Of a stretch of 64,000 nt of DNA, positions 43,043-51,971 are shown in pieces (the first letter of the stretch is position 1; every line of letters starts with the position of its first letter). Source of the stretch: Caedibacter sp052030685 (GTDB lineage Bacteria; Pseudomonadota; Gammaproteobacteria; Francisellales; Francisellaceae). Below the pieces are notes generated by a model that saw only the letters and a list, made by a program, of their open reading frames with translations, ran no database searches and was not told the DNA's origin. Made by a program: the position numbers and the translations under genes. The stretch spans positions 14,588 through 78,587 of the forward strand of contig NZ_JBQAJM010000011.1 of assembly GCF_052030685.1 (NCBI RefSeq). Reading direction: 5' to 3'.

Positions 43043-43828
43043 TTAGTTTATTTGATGCCAAAATGGTGTGTCTTGCAATGACGTGCTTGCTTCAGCTAAC
43101 TCTCTTTGTGGCATGCGTTTAGCTAAATATGCTTTTCTGCCAGACTCAGTCGCTAAACGAAAAGCATCTGCCATCAGTGACGGGTTTTCAGCTAATGCCA
43201 CCGCACTATTTAACAACACACCATCAAAACCAAGCTCCATAGCTAAGACGGCATCTGATGGCGTGCCAATACCGGCATCAACAATTAGTGTAATGTCTTT
43301 CAAGCGTGAACGTAACAGTTTAAATGCCGACGGGTTAACAATACCTTGCCCACTGCCAATATACGAGCCTAATGGCATAATCACCTTACACCCTATATTG
43401 ACTAATTGCTGACAGATAATTAAATCATCAGTACAGTAAGGCAATACCTTAAACCCTTGATCAATGAGGATTTTTGCTGCTTTAATAAGCTCAAACACAT
43501 CAGGTTGTAATGTATGATTATCACCAATCACTTCAAGCTTAATAAAATCCGTGTTAAAGATTTGCCTTGCTGCTTTGGCAATCATCAGCGCTTCATCTGC
43601 TGTCTTACAGCCTGCGGTATTGGGTAACACATGGCAGCCACTTCGCTGTATTCTCTGCCAGAAAAAATTATTTTTACCGCCATGTAACTCACGCTTTAAT
43701 GCCACGGTAACCATTTGCGTTTGTGACGTATTAATCGCATCACACATGCTCTCCAAGCTTGGATAGAGCGCGGTGCCCAAAAGCATGCGCGAATCAAGAT
43801 TAATATTATAAAGCTGTAATTGCTCCAT
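43043..43828 (-). CDS. thiG: Thiazole synthase ThiG
   Basis: ThiG forms the thiazole phosphate ring from deoxyxylulose phosphate, ThiS-thiocarboxylate and dehydroglycine. The 261-residue TIM-barrel protein shows LLGTALYPSLESM, FIKLEVIGDNHTLQPD, with the Schiff-base lysine in IKLEV, VLPYCTDDLI, MPLGSYIGSGQG and IVDAGIGTPSDAVLAMELGFDGVLLNSAV in segments. Its ATG directly abuts the thiS stop codon. Confidence 0.96.
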   Translation of the reverse strand: MEQLQLYNINLDSRMLLGTALYPSLESMCDAINTSQTQMVTVALKRELHGGKNNFFWQRIQRSGCHVLPNTAGCKTADEALMIAKAARQIFNTDFIKLEVIGDNHTLQPDVFELIKAAKILIDQGFKVLPYCTDDLIICQQLVNIGCKVIMPLGSYIGSGQGIVNPSAFKLLRSRLKDITLIVDAGIGTPSDAVLAMELGFDGVLLNSAVALAENPSLMADAFRLATESGRKAYLAKRMPQRELAEASTSLQDTPFWHQIN

Positions 43829-44032
43829 TTAACCACCTTGCATTGGTGTGAGAATATCGATCTCATCACCTTGTTTAATTTGTGTTGTATCATAAGCACT
43901 GTGATCAATAATTGATTTATTGACCGCAACTGCAGCATAGCTTGAAGCAAAGCCAATATCAGTTAATAACGCCTGCAATGTTTGCGGATTTTTCAGTTGC
44001 TTTTTCTCACCATTTAATACGATCTCTATCAT
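43829..44032 (-). CDS. thiS: Sulfur carrier protein ThiS
   Basis: A 67-residue ubiquitin-like protein ending in the required Gly-Gly (TPMQGG), which is adenylated and thiocarboxylated before delivering sulfur to ThiG. IEIVLNGEKKQL and AVAVNKSII are the expected strands. It overlaps thiO by four nucleotides. The adenylating enzyme ThiF is not in this operon, so another E1-like enzyme must act. Confidence 0.94.
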   Translation of the reverse strand: MIEIVLNGEKKQLKNPQTLQALLTDIGFASSYAAVAVNKSIIDHSAYDTTQIKQGDEIDILTPMQGG

Positions 44033-45081
44033 ACTTTCTCCACTATTTTTATATCTTTTATATCACTTTTTATTTTATCGATAACTTTTAACGCATAGAT
44101 GGGTGCTAAAAGATAACCATGTCGATAAAAGCCATTAAGTGTTATCAGATTATTCTGTTGCATGAGCCTTGGCAAGCCCTCTTTAAAGCATGGGCGTGCT
44201 TGAGTAAAATTTTTTATAATCCGTGCTTCAGCAAAACCCTCATCAACGGTCAATAACGCACTTAGTAACGTTAACTGTGAAATCACACTCATCTGACTCA
44301 TGTCTTCTGATTGGACAATCGTCGCACCAATATAATAAACCCCACTGCCTCGTGGCACGATATATAACGGCATGCGCGGGTGGCATAGTCTAGTGATTCC
44401 CGTAATCTTCACTTCAGGGGCATAAATCACTAAGGATTCGCCACGAATACCATATAAATCATCTAGTGTATCCTTGGCGCCAAGACCACGAGTGTCATAG
44501 ACATAGTTATGATCTCTTTGCAAATATTGCAGATGAGCTTTGGAAACATCTTGTGCCAAGTGTAAAGAAACACGTGGGTGGTTCATTAAATAAAATGTCG
44601 ATTGACTAAAGAATCTTCGCACATGAACACAACCTTCGTTCTCAATATAGAGCATGCGATGAGCGAGCTTACCTTGATTATATTGTTCTGTTAATGGAGT
44701 TTGTGCATAGGCATGTTCATGTAATGTTAGCCCTTGAACGCGCGCAATTTTAGTCTCAAGATCGCTCAAATCCAAAGGGTGAGCCACAATATTAGTTCCA
44801 GTTTGTGCAAAAACACCACCTAACAACCATCGATCAATACGCTGCCAAGCCTCTGCCGAAGAGCATGATAGATCATAGACTCTTTGTCCTTCATCCAGCG
44901 CTTCAGATACTGGTGCCACCATACCAGCCGCTGCATAACCACAACTTGATTTACCACTGAAATCAACACTCTTGTCATATAGATCAATCCCAATATCAGC
45001 AAATGACTCAAGCAATGTGATGGCCAGTATGCGCCCAACAAGACCGCCACCAACGATCGCAACCCGCACGCTATTCGACAT
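44029..45081 (-). CDS. thiO: Glycine oxidase ThiO
   Basis: ThiO is a flavoenzyme that oxidises glycine to dehydroglycine for ThiG. The 350-residue product has the FAD motif VAIVGGGLVGRILAITLLE near the N-terminus, SSCGYAAAGMVAPVSEA, and the C-terminal NLITLNGFYRHGYLLAP, which matches the FAD-binding end of ThiO (GHYRNGILLAP type). ATG 45081 is chosen because the FAD motif follows at once; it overlaps the thiC stop by 11 nt. Confidence 0.92.
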   Translation of the reverse strand: MSNSVRVAIVGGGLVGRILAITLLESFADIGIDLYDKSVDFSGKSSCGYAAAGMVAPVSEALDEGQRVYDLSCSSAEAWQRIDRWLLGGVFAQTGTNIVAHPLDLSDLETKIARVQGLTLHEHAYAQTPLTEQYNQGKLAHRMLYIENEGCVHVRRFFSQSTFYLMNHPRVSLHLAQDVSKAHLQYLQRDHNYVYDTRGLGAKDTLDDLYGIRGESLVIYAPEVKITGITRLCHPRMPLYIVPRGSGVYYIGATIVQSEDMSQMSVISQLTLLSALLTVDEGFAEARIIKNFTQARPCFKEGLPRLMQQNNLITLNGFYRHGYLLAPIYALKVIDKIKSDIKDIKIVEKV

Positions 45082-46951
45082 GATAAATTTCAGCGCCTTT
45101 TGCCATAAAGTCCTCACTTTTTTGCTGCATGCCTTTCGTAGCAACATCAGCTAAATCCAGCTTATGCGCTTTAGCATAATCACGTACTTCTTGGGTGATT
45201 TTCATCGAGCAGAATTTAGGTCCACACATCGAGCAAAAGTGCGCAAGCTTATGACCTTCTTTTGGTAGCGTTTGGTCATGAAAACTCTGAGCTTTCTGCG
45301 GGTCAAGACTTAAATTAAACTGATCTTGCCATCTAAACTCAAACCGAGCTTTCGATAAAGCATTATCACGAATTTGCGCGCCCGGGAAACCTTTAGCTAA
45401 ATCAGCTGCATGCGCTGCAAGCTTATACGTAACAATCCCTTCTCGCACATCCTCTTTATCCGGCAACCCTAAGTGCTCTTTCGGTGTCACATAGCACAGC
45501 ATTGACGTGCCATACCAGCCAATTTGTGCCGCACCTATCGCTGATGTGATGTGATCATAACCAGGGGCTATATCCGTCACCAAGGGTCCCAAGGTATAAA
45601 AAGGTGCTTCAAAGCAATCCTTAAGCTCTTTAGTCATATTCTCTTTGATCATTTGCATCGGCACATGCCCAGGTCCCTCAATCATCACCTGTACATCATG
45701 ATCCCACGCACGCTTAGTTAATTCACCCAGAGTTTCAAGCTCGGCAAATTGCGCTTCATCATTGGCATCTAAAATAGAGCCTGGACGCAGTCCATCACCT
45801 AAAGAAAAAGCGACATCATAGGCTTTCATAATTTCACAAATCTCATCAAAATGCGTATAGATGAAGCTCTCCTTATGATGTGCAATACACCATTTGGCAA
45901 TGATTGAGCCGCCGCGCGAGACAATGCCTGTTAGTCTTTTAGCGGTTAGATGAATATATTTCAAACGCACACCGGCATGAATAGTGAAATAACTCACTCC
46001 CTGCTCGGCTTGCTCAATCAAGGTATCGCGAAAGATCTCCCACGTCAGTTTTTCTGCTTGACCATCGACTCTCTCAAGTGCTTGATAAATTGGTACCGTA
46101 CCAATTGGCACAGGCGAGTTACGAATAATCCACTCACGCGTCTGATGAATATTCTTGCCCGTTGATAAATCCATCACTGTATCCGCACCCCAGCGTGTGG
46201 CGATCACCATTTTTTCAACTTCTTCAGCAATGGATGAGCTGACCGCTGATGTTCCAATGTTGGCATTGATTTTGACACTGAAATTGCGCCCAATAATCAT
46301 CGGCTCCATTTCTGGATGGTTGATGTTACTTGGAATAATCGCGCGTCCCAAGGCAATCTCTTGGCGCACAAATTCAGGTGTAATTTCTTTAGGAATATTT
46401 GCCCCAAAATCAACACTCGGATGCTGCTTAAGTAAAATAGGGTCTTGAATATGCGCATTTGCACACTTTAAGTTCTCACGCAGTGCAACATAGCGCATTT
46501 CTTTGGTGATTATTCCGCGACGCGCGTAATGCATTTGTGTGACATTACTGCCTTGTTTTGCTTTTAATGGCTTAGCGCGCTTGGGAAATGCTAAATCTTT
46601 TTGTGTATGCGTAAATTCGGCACTAAAGTCTGTTAATGCTTCGATTTCATTATTGTCTTTGATCCACGCTTGGCGCAATTTAGGTAAACCCTCAACCAAA
46701 TCATGCTTGTAAGACTCATCACTATATTGACCTGAGGTATCATATACTGCAATTTCAGGGTTTTGCACACGACCTTGCTCAGTTAACGTATCGCTCTGAG
46801 CAATATAGCGAAAAGGCACGTGAAGATTATCGTCCGTCTGAAGATATTTTTTGCATGATGCAGGATAGGCTGCTTGTAAATCAGCTGATAAGGTCAATGA
46901 TGCTTTGTCGCTACTTGATCTATTTGATGCTGTTTTTTTATGCTGTGGCAT
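45071..46951 (-). CDS. thiC: Phosphomethylpyrimidine synthase ThiC
   Basis: ThiC is the radical-SAM enzyme that rearranges aminoimidazole ribotide to HMP phosphate. The 626-residue protein carries the C-terminal cluster motif CSMCGPKFC (C-x2-C-x4-C) that binds the 4Fe-4S cluster, plus GRNFSVKINANIGTSAVSS, SPVPIGTVPIYQALE, RGGSIIAKWCIAHH and MIEGPGHVPMQMI. AAGGAG lies six nucleotides before the ATG. It is the first gene of the thi operon and is preceded by a TPP riboswitch whose 3' arm can pair with the leader just upstream of the ribosome-binding site. Confidence 0.98.
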   Translation of the reverse strand: MPQHKKTASNRSSSDKASLTLSADLQAAYPASCKKYLQTDDNLHVPFRYIAQSDTLTEQGRVQNPEIAVYDTSGQYSDESYKHDLVEGLPKLRQAWIKDNNEIEALTDFSAEFTHTQKDLAFPKRAKPLKAKQGSNVTQMHYARRGIITKEMRYVALRENLKCANAHIQDPILLKQHPSVDFGANIPKEITPEFVRQEIALGRAIIPSNINHPEMEPMIIGRNFSVKINANIGTSAVSSSIAEEVEKMVIATRWGADTVMDLSTGKNIHQTREWIIRNSPVPIGTVPIYQALERVDGQAEKLTWEIFRDTLIEQAEQGVSYFTIHAGVRLKYIHLTAKRLTGIVSRGGSIIAKWCIAHHKESFIYTHFDEICEIMKAYDVAFSLGDGLRPGSILDANDEAQFAELETLGELTKRAWDHDVQVMIEGPGHVPMQMIKENMTKELKDCFEAPFYTLGPLVTDIAPGYDHITSAIGAAQIGWYGTSMLCYVTPKEHLGLPDKEDVREGIVTYKLAAHAADLAKGFPGAQIRDNALSKARFEFRWQDQFNLSLDPQKAQSFHDQTLPKEGHKLAHFCSMCGPKFCSMKITQEVRDYAKAHKLDLADVATKGMQQKSEDFMAKGAEIYHVE

Positions 46952-47056
46952 GTATGGCTCCTTATATTTTGCCTTTTACATGCGTAGGAAAACTTTTTGT
47001 GATATATCGCGCCAATCATTTTAAGCACAGTACAAAATACAAATCGCTATAACAAC

Positions 47057-47137
47057 TTCCTACGCTAGTACTAACTAGTTCAGGTACAAAGGGTTACAAA
47101 ATTTGCATTTTGCTCTCAGCCAACGGCACCCCTGTTG
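47057..47137 (-). ncRNA. TPP (THI-element) riboswitch upstream of thiC
   Basis: On the minus strand the conserved elements occur in order: ACAGGGGTGCC, GGCTGAGAG, ACCCTTTGTACCTGAACTAG and AGCGTAGGAAG, the core of the thiamine pyrophosphate aptamer. The leader from the aptamer to thiC is about 105 nt. TTTTCCTACGC (minus strand, 46982-46992) is complementary to the aptamer's closing 3' arm GCGTAGGAA (47057-47065), which suggests a switching stem near the ribosome-binding site AAGGAG of thiC. Confidence 0.95.
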
Positions 47138-47393
47138 TAAACGCGATTTATCGTAAAGTAATTTTTTGGAGGTGTCTACTGCTAGATTTTGTTCTTAACA
47201 TAATCGGCTAAGCCTAAATATTTGCCCAAAAGGGCTCATCGCACCCTGCGCGTAAATCGAAGCGATGCGCTCGGCATCAGTCGAAGTGGGTAAGCTTAGG
47301 AAAATAACACTTCATAGAGGCTTTGACTTACACTCAGCCAGTGCTCATACAATCAAAATGAGTCGAAATATTGTCATCACCACATAATCTTAC
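47138..47393. other. Intergenic region between the TPP riboswitch and pilD
   Basis: This 256-bp stretch should hold the promoter of the thi operon (minus strand) but no clear -35/-10 pair is recognised. A short hairpin GCCCAAAAGGGC (about 47224-47235) and a GCGCGTAAATCGAAGCGATGCGC dyad follow. No supported gene is seen. Confidence 0.4.
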
Positions 47394-48260
47394 CTAGAAG
47401 TGCGGAAATAGCATTTGGAAATATGCATGGGTGAGCGTTTGACCGACAAAAGGATACAATACTCCAGCAATTGCGATGGAGGGACCAAAAGGGATTAGCG
47501 AGGTTCCTTGTCGCTTGATTAAGCTTGTGATAATGGCAAACACAATACCAATCACCGCACTGGTGAATATCAAAAGCAGTAAGCTTGGTGCGCCAAACCA
47601 AGCGCCAAGTGCTGCCATTAATTTGAAGTCACCATAGCCCATACCCTCTTTGTTGGTAATGAATTTAAACACCCAAAATACGAGCCACAATATGCCATAA
47701 CCAAGGGCTGCGCCCAATATTGCCTGTATTGGCGAGCTAAAAACAAACGCGCAATTGATTAATAGTCCAAGCCACAGCAAAGGTAAGGTGAGATTATCAG
47801 GTAACATAAAATGTTTAAGATCAATCACCGCTAGCGGAATTAAAAAGAAATACATAACACATAACAACAAGGCAGCAAAGGTTATACCAAAATAACAGAG
47901 TGTCACTAAGACTAGAGCACCACTTAATAATTCAATACTTGGATAAAGTAAAGATATTTTACTGTGGCAAAAGCTACATTTACCACGCAAAAAAATAAAG
48001 CTTAAAAGAGGGATATTATGCCATGGTTTTAATGGGTGATGGCACACCGGACAAGCTGACTGGCGATGAATATTCTCGGATAAACTCTCATCTATATCAG
48101 GTTGCGAGATATCGAGCATATCATAAGCTTGATCTTTATATTGTTTATCTAAGATTTTAGGTAAGCGTGTGATGACCACATTTAAAAAACTGCCAACACA
48201 GACAGCAACAATGGTTGCCGCAATGATAATAATAGGTGCTATCTCGTTTAAAAATTCCAT
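47394..48260 (-). CDS. pilD: Type IV prepilin peptidase / N-methyltransferase
   Basis: PilD cleaves and N-methylates type IV pilins and type II secretion pseudopilins. The product (about 288 residues) has the cytoplasmic zinc-type tetracysteine (CPVCHHPLKPWHNIPLLSF and CSFCHSK) and the two catalytic aspartates of the A24 family, in VIDLKHFMLPDNLTLP and EGMGYGDFKLMAALGAWFG. Seven to eight membrane helices are expected. ATG 48260 is used; the upstream in-frame TTG/GTG codons are weaker. The pilBC genes usually next to it are not here. It is divergent from sucC with an R1 repeat between. Confidence 0.92.
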   Translation of the reverse strand: MEFLNEIAPIIIIAATIVAVCVGSFLNVVITRLPKILDKQYKDQAYDMLDISQPDIDESLSENIHRQSACPVCHHPLKPWHNIPLLSFIFLRGKCSFCHSKISLLYPSIELLSGALVLVTLCYFGITFAALLLCVMYFFLIPLAVIDLKHFMLPDNLTLPLLWLGLLINCAFVFSSPIQAILGAALGYGILWLVFWVFKFITNKEGMGYGDFKLMAALGAWFGAPSLLLLIFTSAVIGIVFAIITSLIKRQGTSLIPFGPSIAIAGVLYPFVGQTLTHAYFQMLFPHF

Positions 48261-48361
48261 AAACACATTCAAAAAACTAATTTCTTATGAGTATATACTG
48301 ATTAAAAAAAGTGAAAACAAAAACTTTGGTAATTGATGCTTAACCGAGCATCAATATTACG

Positions 48362-48530
48362 ATATACCACTCGTGAATCATTTTGCGTTGTTTAATGTCA
48401 AATAAGTTTTTGATAATTTTGAGTCATTGGATTGCAGGCAATAGCAAGGACTATTAGCAATATCAAATGGCTCAAAAGAACAAGAAATTCAATGGCAGAA
48501 AGACTGTAAAATGGTTTGCGGGTGGTATAT
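48362..48530 (+). repeat. R1 dispersed hairpin repeat, full copy
   Basis: A 169-bp element with terminal inverted repeats ATATACCAC.CG..AA.CATTTTGC. The central hairpin (48417-48477) pairs TTTTGAGTCATT with AATGGCTCAAAA and AATAG with CTATT. Compared with the copy at 5983, the outer stem is changed on both arms so that pairing is kept. It occupies half of the pilD-sucC divergent region and could influence sucCD transcription or the 5' leader. Confidence 0.75.
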
Positions 48531-48613
48531 ACTTGCCGGTGTTTTCGTTTTTGTGTCGATCAGCACATGAAAATTTTGTTAAACAAACCATAAAGTTAAA
48601 TAGTGAGAAAGAT

Positions 48614-49789
48614 ATGAATTTACATGAATATCAAGCAAAACAGCTTTTTGCTGAATACGGCTTACCGGTATCAAAAGGTTATGCTGTTGAAAGCGTTGAA
48701 GAAGCGTTGGTTGCTGTTGATAAAATTGGTGGTGACATGTGGGTTGTTAAGGCTCAGGTTCACGCAGGCGGTCGCGGTAAAGCGGGTGGCGTGAAGCTAG
48801 TTTCTAACAAGGAAGATGTTGCTAATTTTGTGAAAAACATGATGGGTACACGTCTTGTTACTTTCCAAACCGATGAAAACGGTCAGCCAGTTAGCAAAAT
48901 CCTTATCGAAAGCTGCACTGATATTGCCAAAGAATTATATCTAAGCGCGGTTGTTGATCGTAGCACGCGTCGTATTATCTTTATGGCATCAACTGAAGGT
49001 GGTGTTGAAATTGAAGAAGTTGCAGAAAAAACACCTGAGAAAATCTTCAAAGAAATTGTTGATCCTGTCGTCGGCGCACAACCTTATCAAGCACGTAAAA
49101 TTGCGTTTAAGCTTGGCTTAGAAGGTAATCAAATCAAGCAATTCACTAAGATTTTCTTAGGTCTTGCCAAGATGTTTCAAGAAAGAGATCTTGAACTTTT
49201 AGAAATCAATCCTTTGGTGATCACCAAAGAAGGCAACCTTCATTGTTTAGATGCTAAAGTAGCTGTTGATGGCAATGCATTATATCGCCAACCACAATTA
49301 GCTGAATGGCGTGACTTATCGCAAGAAGATGAGCGTGAAGCACGTGCGGCTGAGTGGGAACTTAATTATGTTGCATTAGATGGTGACATCGGATGCATGG
49401 TTAATGGTGCTGGTCTTGCAATGGCAACAATGGACATCGTTAAACTTCACGGCGGACGTCCTGCAAACTTCCTTGATGTAGGCGGTGGGGCTACAAAAGA
49501 ACGCGTATCAGAAGCATTCAAAATCATTCTATCTGATGCGGCAGTTAAAGGTGTATTTGTTAACATATTCGGTGGCATCGTGCGTTGTGACATGATTGCT
49601 GAAGGTATTATGGCAGCAGTTGAAGAAGTTGGCGTCAAAGTGCCAGTGGTTGTGCGTCTTGCCGGTACAAATGCTGAATTAGGTGCCAAAAAATTAAAAG
49701 AAAGCGGTTTAAATATTATTGCTGCTAATGGTTTCACAGATGGTGCGAAGAAAATCATCGAAGCAGTTAAAGAGGTATCTCACGTATGA
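48614..49789 (+). CDS. sucC: Succinyl-CoA synthetase beta subunit (ADP-forming)
   Basis: SucC with SucD makes ATP (or GTP) and succinate from succinyl-CoA in the TCA cycle. The 391-residue protein starts MNLHEYQAKQLFAEYGLPV, the family's standard N-terminus. The ATP-grasp region includes VVKAQVHAGGRGKAGGVK and LLEINPLVI, and the ligase half ends with NIFGGIVRCDMIAEG and NLDV-like GGGATKERVSEAF. ATG 48614 is chosen; a 49-residue upstream extension in frame runs into the R1 repeat and is not translated protein. The stop overlaps sucD by four nucleotides. Confidence 0.97.
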   Translation: MNLHEYQAKQLFAEYGLPVSKGYAVESVEEALVAVDKIGGDMWVVKAQVHAGGRGKAGGVKLVSNKEDVANFVKNMMGTRLVTFQTDENGQPVSKILIESCTDIAKELYLSAVVDRSTRRIIFMASTEGGVEIEEVAEKTPEKIFKEIVDPVVGAQPYQARKIAFKLGLEGNQIKQFTKIFLGLAKMFQERDLELLEINPLVITKEGNLHCLDAKVAVDGNALYRQPQLAEWRDLSQEDEREARAAEWELNYVALDGDIGCMVNGAGLAMATMDIVKLHGGRPANFLDVGGGATKERVSEAFKIILSDAAVKGVFVNIFGGIVRCDMIAEGIMAAVEEVGVKVPVVVRLAGTNAELGAKKLKESGLNIIAANGFTDGAKKIIEAVKEVSHV

Positions 49790-50670
49790 GCGTTTTAGTT
49801 AATAAGAACACAAAAGTTATCTGCCAAGGTTTTACTGGTAAGCAAGGGACTTTTCATTCAGAGCAAGCAATTGCTTATGGTACAAAAATGGTTGGCGGCG
49901 TCACACCAGGCAAAGGCGGTACAACGCACTTAGGCTTGCCCGTATTCAACACAGTTCAAGAAGCCGTTGATGCAGTACAACCTGATGCAACAGTGATCTA
50001 CGTACCAGCGCCTTTTTGTAAAGACTCAATCATTGAAGCGGCTGATGCTGGCATCAAATTGATCGTATGTATTACGGAAGGTATTCCTGTTATGGATATG
50101 CTTGAAGCTAAAGTTTACGTTGAGCGCTCAGGTTCACGTTTGATCGGTCCAAACTGCCCAGGCGTTATTACGCCAGGTGAGTGCAAAATCGGTATCATGC
50201 CAGGCAGCATCCATATGCCAGGTAAAGTTGGTATCGTATCACGCTCTGGTACATTAACATACGAAGCAGTTAACCAAACAACTGCTTTAGGCTTTGGTCA
50301 ATCAACATGTATCGGTATCGGTGGCGATCCAATCCCTGGCACTAACTTTATCGATGCTCTAGAGATGTTCCAAAACGATCCACAAACTGAAGCAATCATC
50401 ATGGTTGGTGAGATCGGTGGTTCAGCTGAAGAAGAAGCTGCTGAATACATAAAAAATAACGTTACTAAACCAGTTGTATCATATATCGCTGGGGTAACAG
50501 CACCTGCTGGTAAGCGCATGGGTCACGCCGGAGCAATTATCTCTGGAGGTAAAGGTACAGCTGCTGAGAAATTTGCAGCACTTGAAGCTGCAGGTGTCGC
50601 TGTTAGCAAATCACCTGCTGAACTAGGCAAAGTCCTACAAGAAGTTACTGGTTGGGCGACTCCTGCTTAA
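49786..50670 (+). CDS. sucD: Succinyl-CoA synthetase alpha subunit
   Basis: The CoA-binding subunit, 294 residues, with VICQGFTGKQGTFHSEQAI at the CoA-binding N-terminus, VIYVPAPFCKDSIIEAADAG, LIGPNCPGVITPGECKIGIMP and the phosphorylated active-site histidine in GKRMGHAGAIISGGKGTA. Overlaps sucC (ATGA). A good intrinsic terminator follows at 50687-50719. The rest of the 2-oxoglutarate dehydrogenase cluster is not adjacent. Confidence 0.98.
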   Translation: MSVLVNKNTKVICQGFTGKQGTFHSEQAIAYGTKMVGGVTPGKGGTTHLGLPVFNTVQEAVDAVQPDATVIYVPAPFCKDSIIEAADAGIKLIVCITEGIPVMDMLEAKVYVERSGSRLIGPNCPGVITPGECKIGIMPGSIHMPGKVGIVSRSGTLTYEAVNQTTALGFGQSTCIGIGGDPIPGTNFIDALEMFQNDPQTEAIIMVGEIGGSAEEEAAEYIKNNVTKPVVSYIAGVTAPAGKRMGHAGAIISGGKGTAAEKFAALEAAGVAVSKSPAELGKVLQEVTGWATPA

Positions 50671-50686
50671 TCCTCTATTTTTACGA

Positions 50687-50719
50687 AGCGCATATTAAAA
50701 TGCGCTGACTAACTTTTTA
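50687..50719 (+). terminator. Rho-independent terminator after sucCD
   Basis: AGCGCAT and ATGCGCT form a perfect 7-bp stem around ATTAAA, followed after GACTAAC by a T run. It starts 17 nt after the sucD stop codon. Confidence 0.7.
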
Positions 50720-50828
50720 TAGCTAATCGCTGTATCTTATCTTGAGAGTTATGATGGTGGGATAGGTATTTTTGATCTACCTGAGGCCATGATTGCATTA
50801 TTAATTATTTGTATTATTTGACATCGCA

Positions 50829-51971
50829 TTGCAGTACAATCGAGCCTACCTCGTGAATCCATCTCAAACAGTCTTAAGAACATTGAACTCGAACAGCGTA
50901 AGCTTAGAACAGTGGAACAGCATTAAACAATTTGCACTGACTACACTAGGCATTTCTGATATTTCAGCCACTGACTGTCTACTTGATCAGTATATCCCTA
51001 AATATCAAGAGTGGCTTGAGCAAGGTTATCATGCTGATCTTAATTACATGATCAAACATGGTAGTAAACGCTATACACCACATGAGCTTGTTACAGGCAC
51101 TAAAAGTGTTATTGTGGTGCGGTTAAACTACTTACCCCAAGCTTACTGCTTCAAAGGTATTCGCAAAACGCTATCAACACCAAGTGAAAATGCCGCTATT
51201 TCTATTTATGCACATGGTCGTGATTATCACAAAGTATTACGTCAGAAACTAAGTAAACTAAGTGACTTTATTCAAGATATTTTCCCAGAGCATAGTGCGC
51301 GCGTTTTCACTGATAGCGCCCCTGTGTTAGAAAAACCATTAGCTGAAAAAGCGGGTCTTGGCTGGATAGGTAAAAATAGCAATCTTCTGCATCCAGTCGA
51401 TGGTTCATTTTTCTTTATCGGATGCATCTATTCTAGCCTTGATTTTAGTGCGTTTGCACAACCGCCCATAACGGATCAATGTGGCAAATGCCAAGCTTGT
51501 ATTAAAGCATGCCCTACCAATGCTATAGTTAACAACAAAGTCATTGATGCTAATAAATGCATCTCTTATTTGACGATTGAAAATAAAGGTGTGATTCCAA
51601 TGCAATATCGTCAAGCAATTGGTAATCGCATCTATGGTTGCGATGACTGTCAACTGGTATGCCCGATTAATAAGGAAGCACCTGTAACCGCTGAGTCGGA
51701 TTTTCGCTCACGCGAGCACTTAAGCAACCAGAGTCTTATGAGTCTAGCTCAATGGTCAGAAACAGAGTTTTTGAAAAAAACAGAAGGCTCTGCTATTCGT
51801 CGAATTGGTTATCAGGCTTGGCTTAGAAATATCTATATCGCCCTTGGTAATGCACCTTTTTCCAAAGAGATTGTTACACTACTTGAAAAAGCCAAACTAA
51901 CACATAGCGACAATGCTTTGCTCTTAGATCATATCAACTGGGGAATTGAGCAACAGATGGCAAAAATTTAG
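50829..51971 (+). CDS. queG: Epoxyqueuosine reductase QueG
   Basis: QueG is a cobalamin- and Fe-S-dependent enzyme that reduces epoxyqueuosine to queuosine in tRNA. The 380-residue frame has the catalytic segment RVFTDSAPVLEKPLAEKAGLGWIGKNS and two 4Fe-4S clusters: CGKCQACIKACPTNAI and CDDCQLVCPIN. No ATG begins the homologous region; the frame opens with TTG 50829, with GTG 50853 and TTG 50883 as alternatives and no strong ribosome-binding site. The first 25 residues are therefore doubtful. It is an isolated gene after the sucCD terminator. Confidence 0.9.
   Translation: MQYNRAYLVNPSQTVLRTLNSNSVSLEQWNSIKQFALTTLGISDISATDCLLDQYIPKYQEWLEQGYHADLNYMIKHGSKRYTPHELVTGTKSVIVVRLNYLPQAYCFKGIRKTLSTPSENAAISIYAHGRDYHKVLRQKLSKLSDFIQDIFPEHSARVFTDSAPVLEKPLAEKAGLGWIGKNSNLLHPVDGSFFFIGCIYSSLDFSAFAQPPITDQCGKCQACIKACPTNAIVNNKVIDANKCISYLTIENKGVIPMQYRQAIGNRIYGCDDCQLVCPINKEAPVTAESDFRSREHLSNQSLMSLAQWSETEFLKKTEGSAIRRIGYQAWLRNIYIALGNAPFSKEIVTLLEKAKLTHSDNALLLDHINWGIEQQMAKI

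Noticed and set aside
47220..47300. Possible gene fragment or small RNA between the riboswitch and pilD
   Set aside because: Short dyads only; no conserved frame, promoter or terminator that I can support.
48467..48613. In-frame N-terminal extension of sucC by 49 residues
   Set aside because: The extension is R1 repeat sequence; SucC homology starts exactly at MNLHEYQAKQLF (48614).
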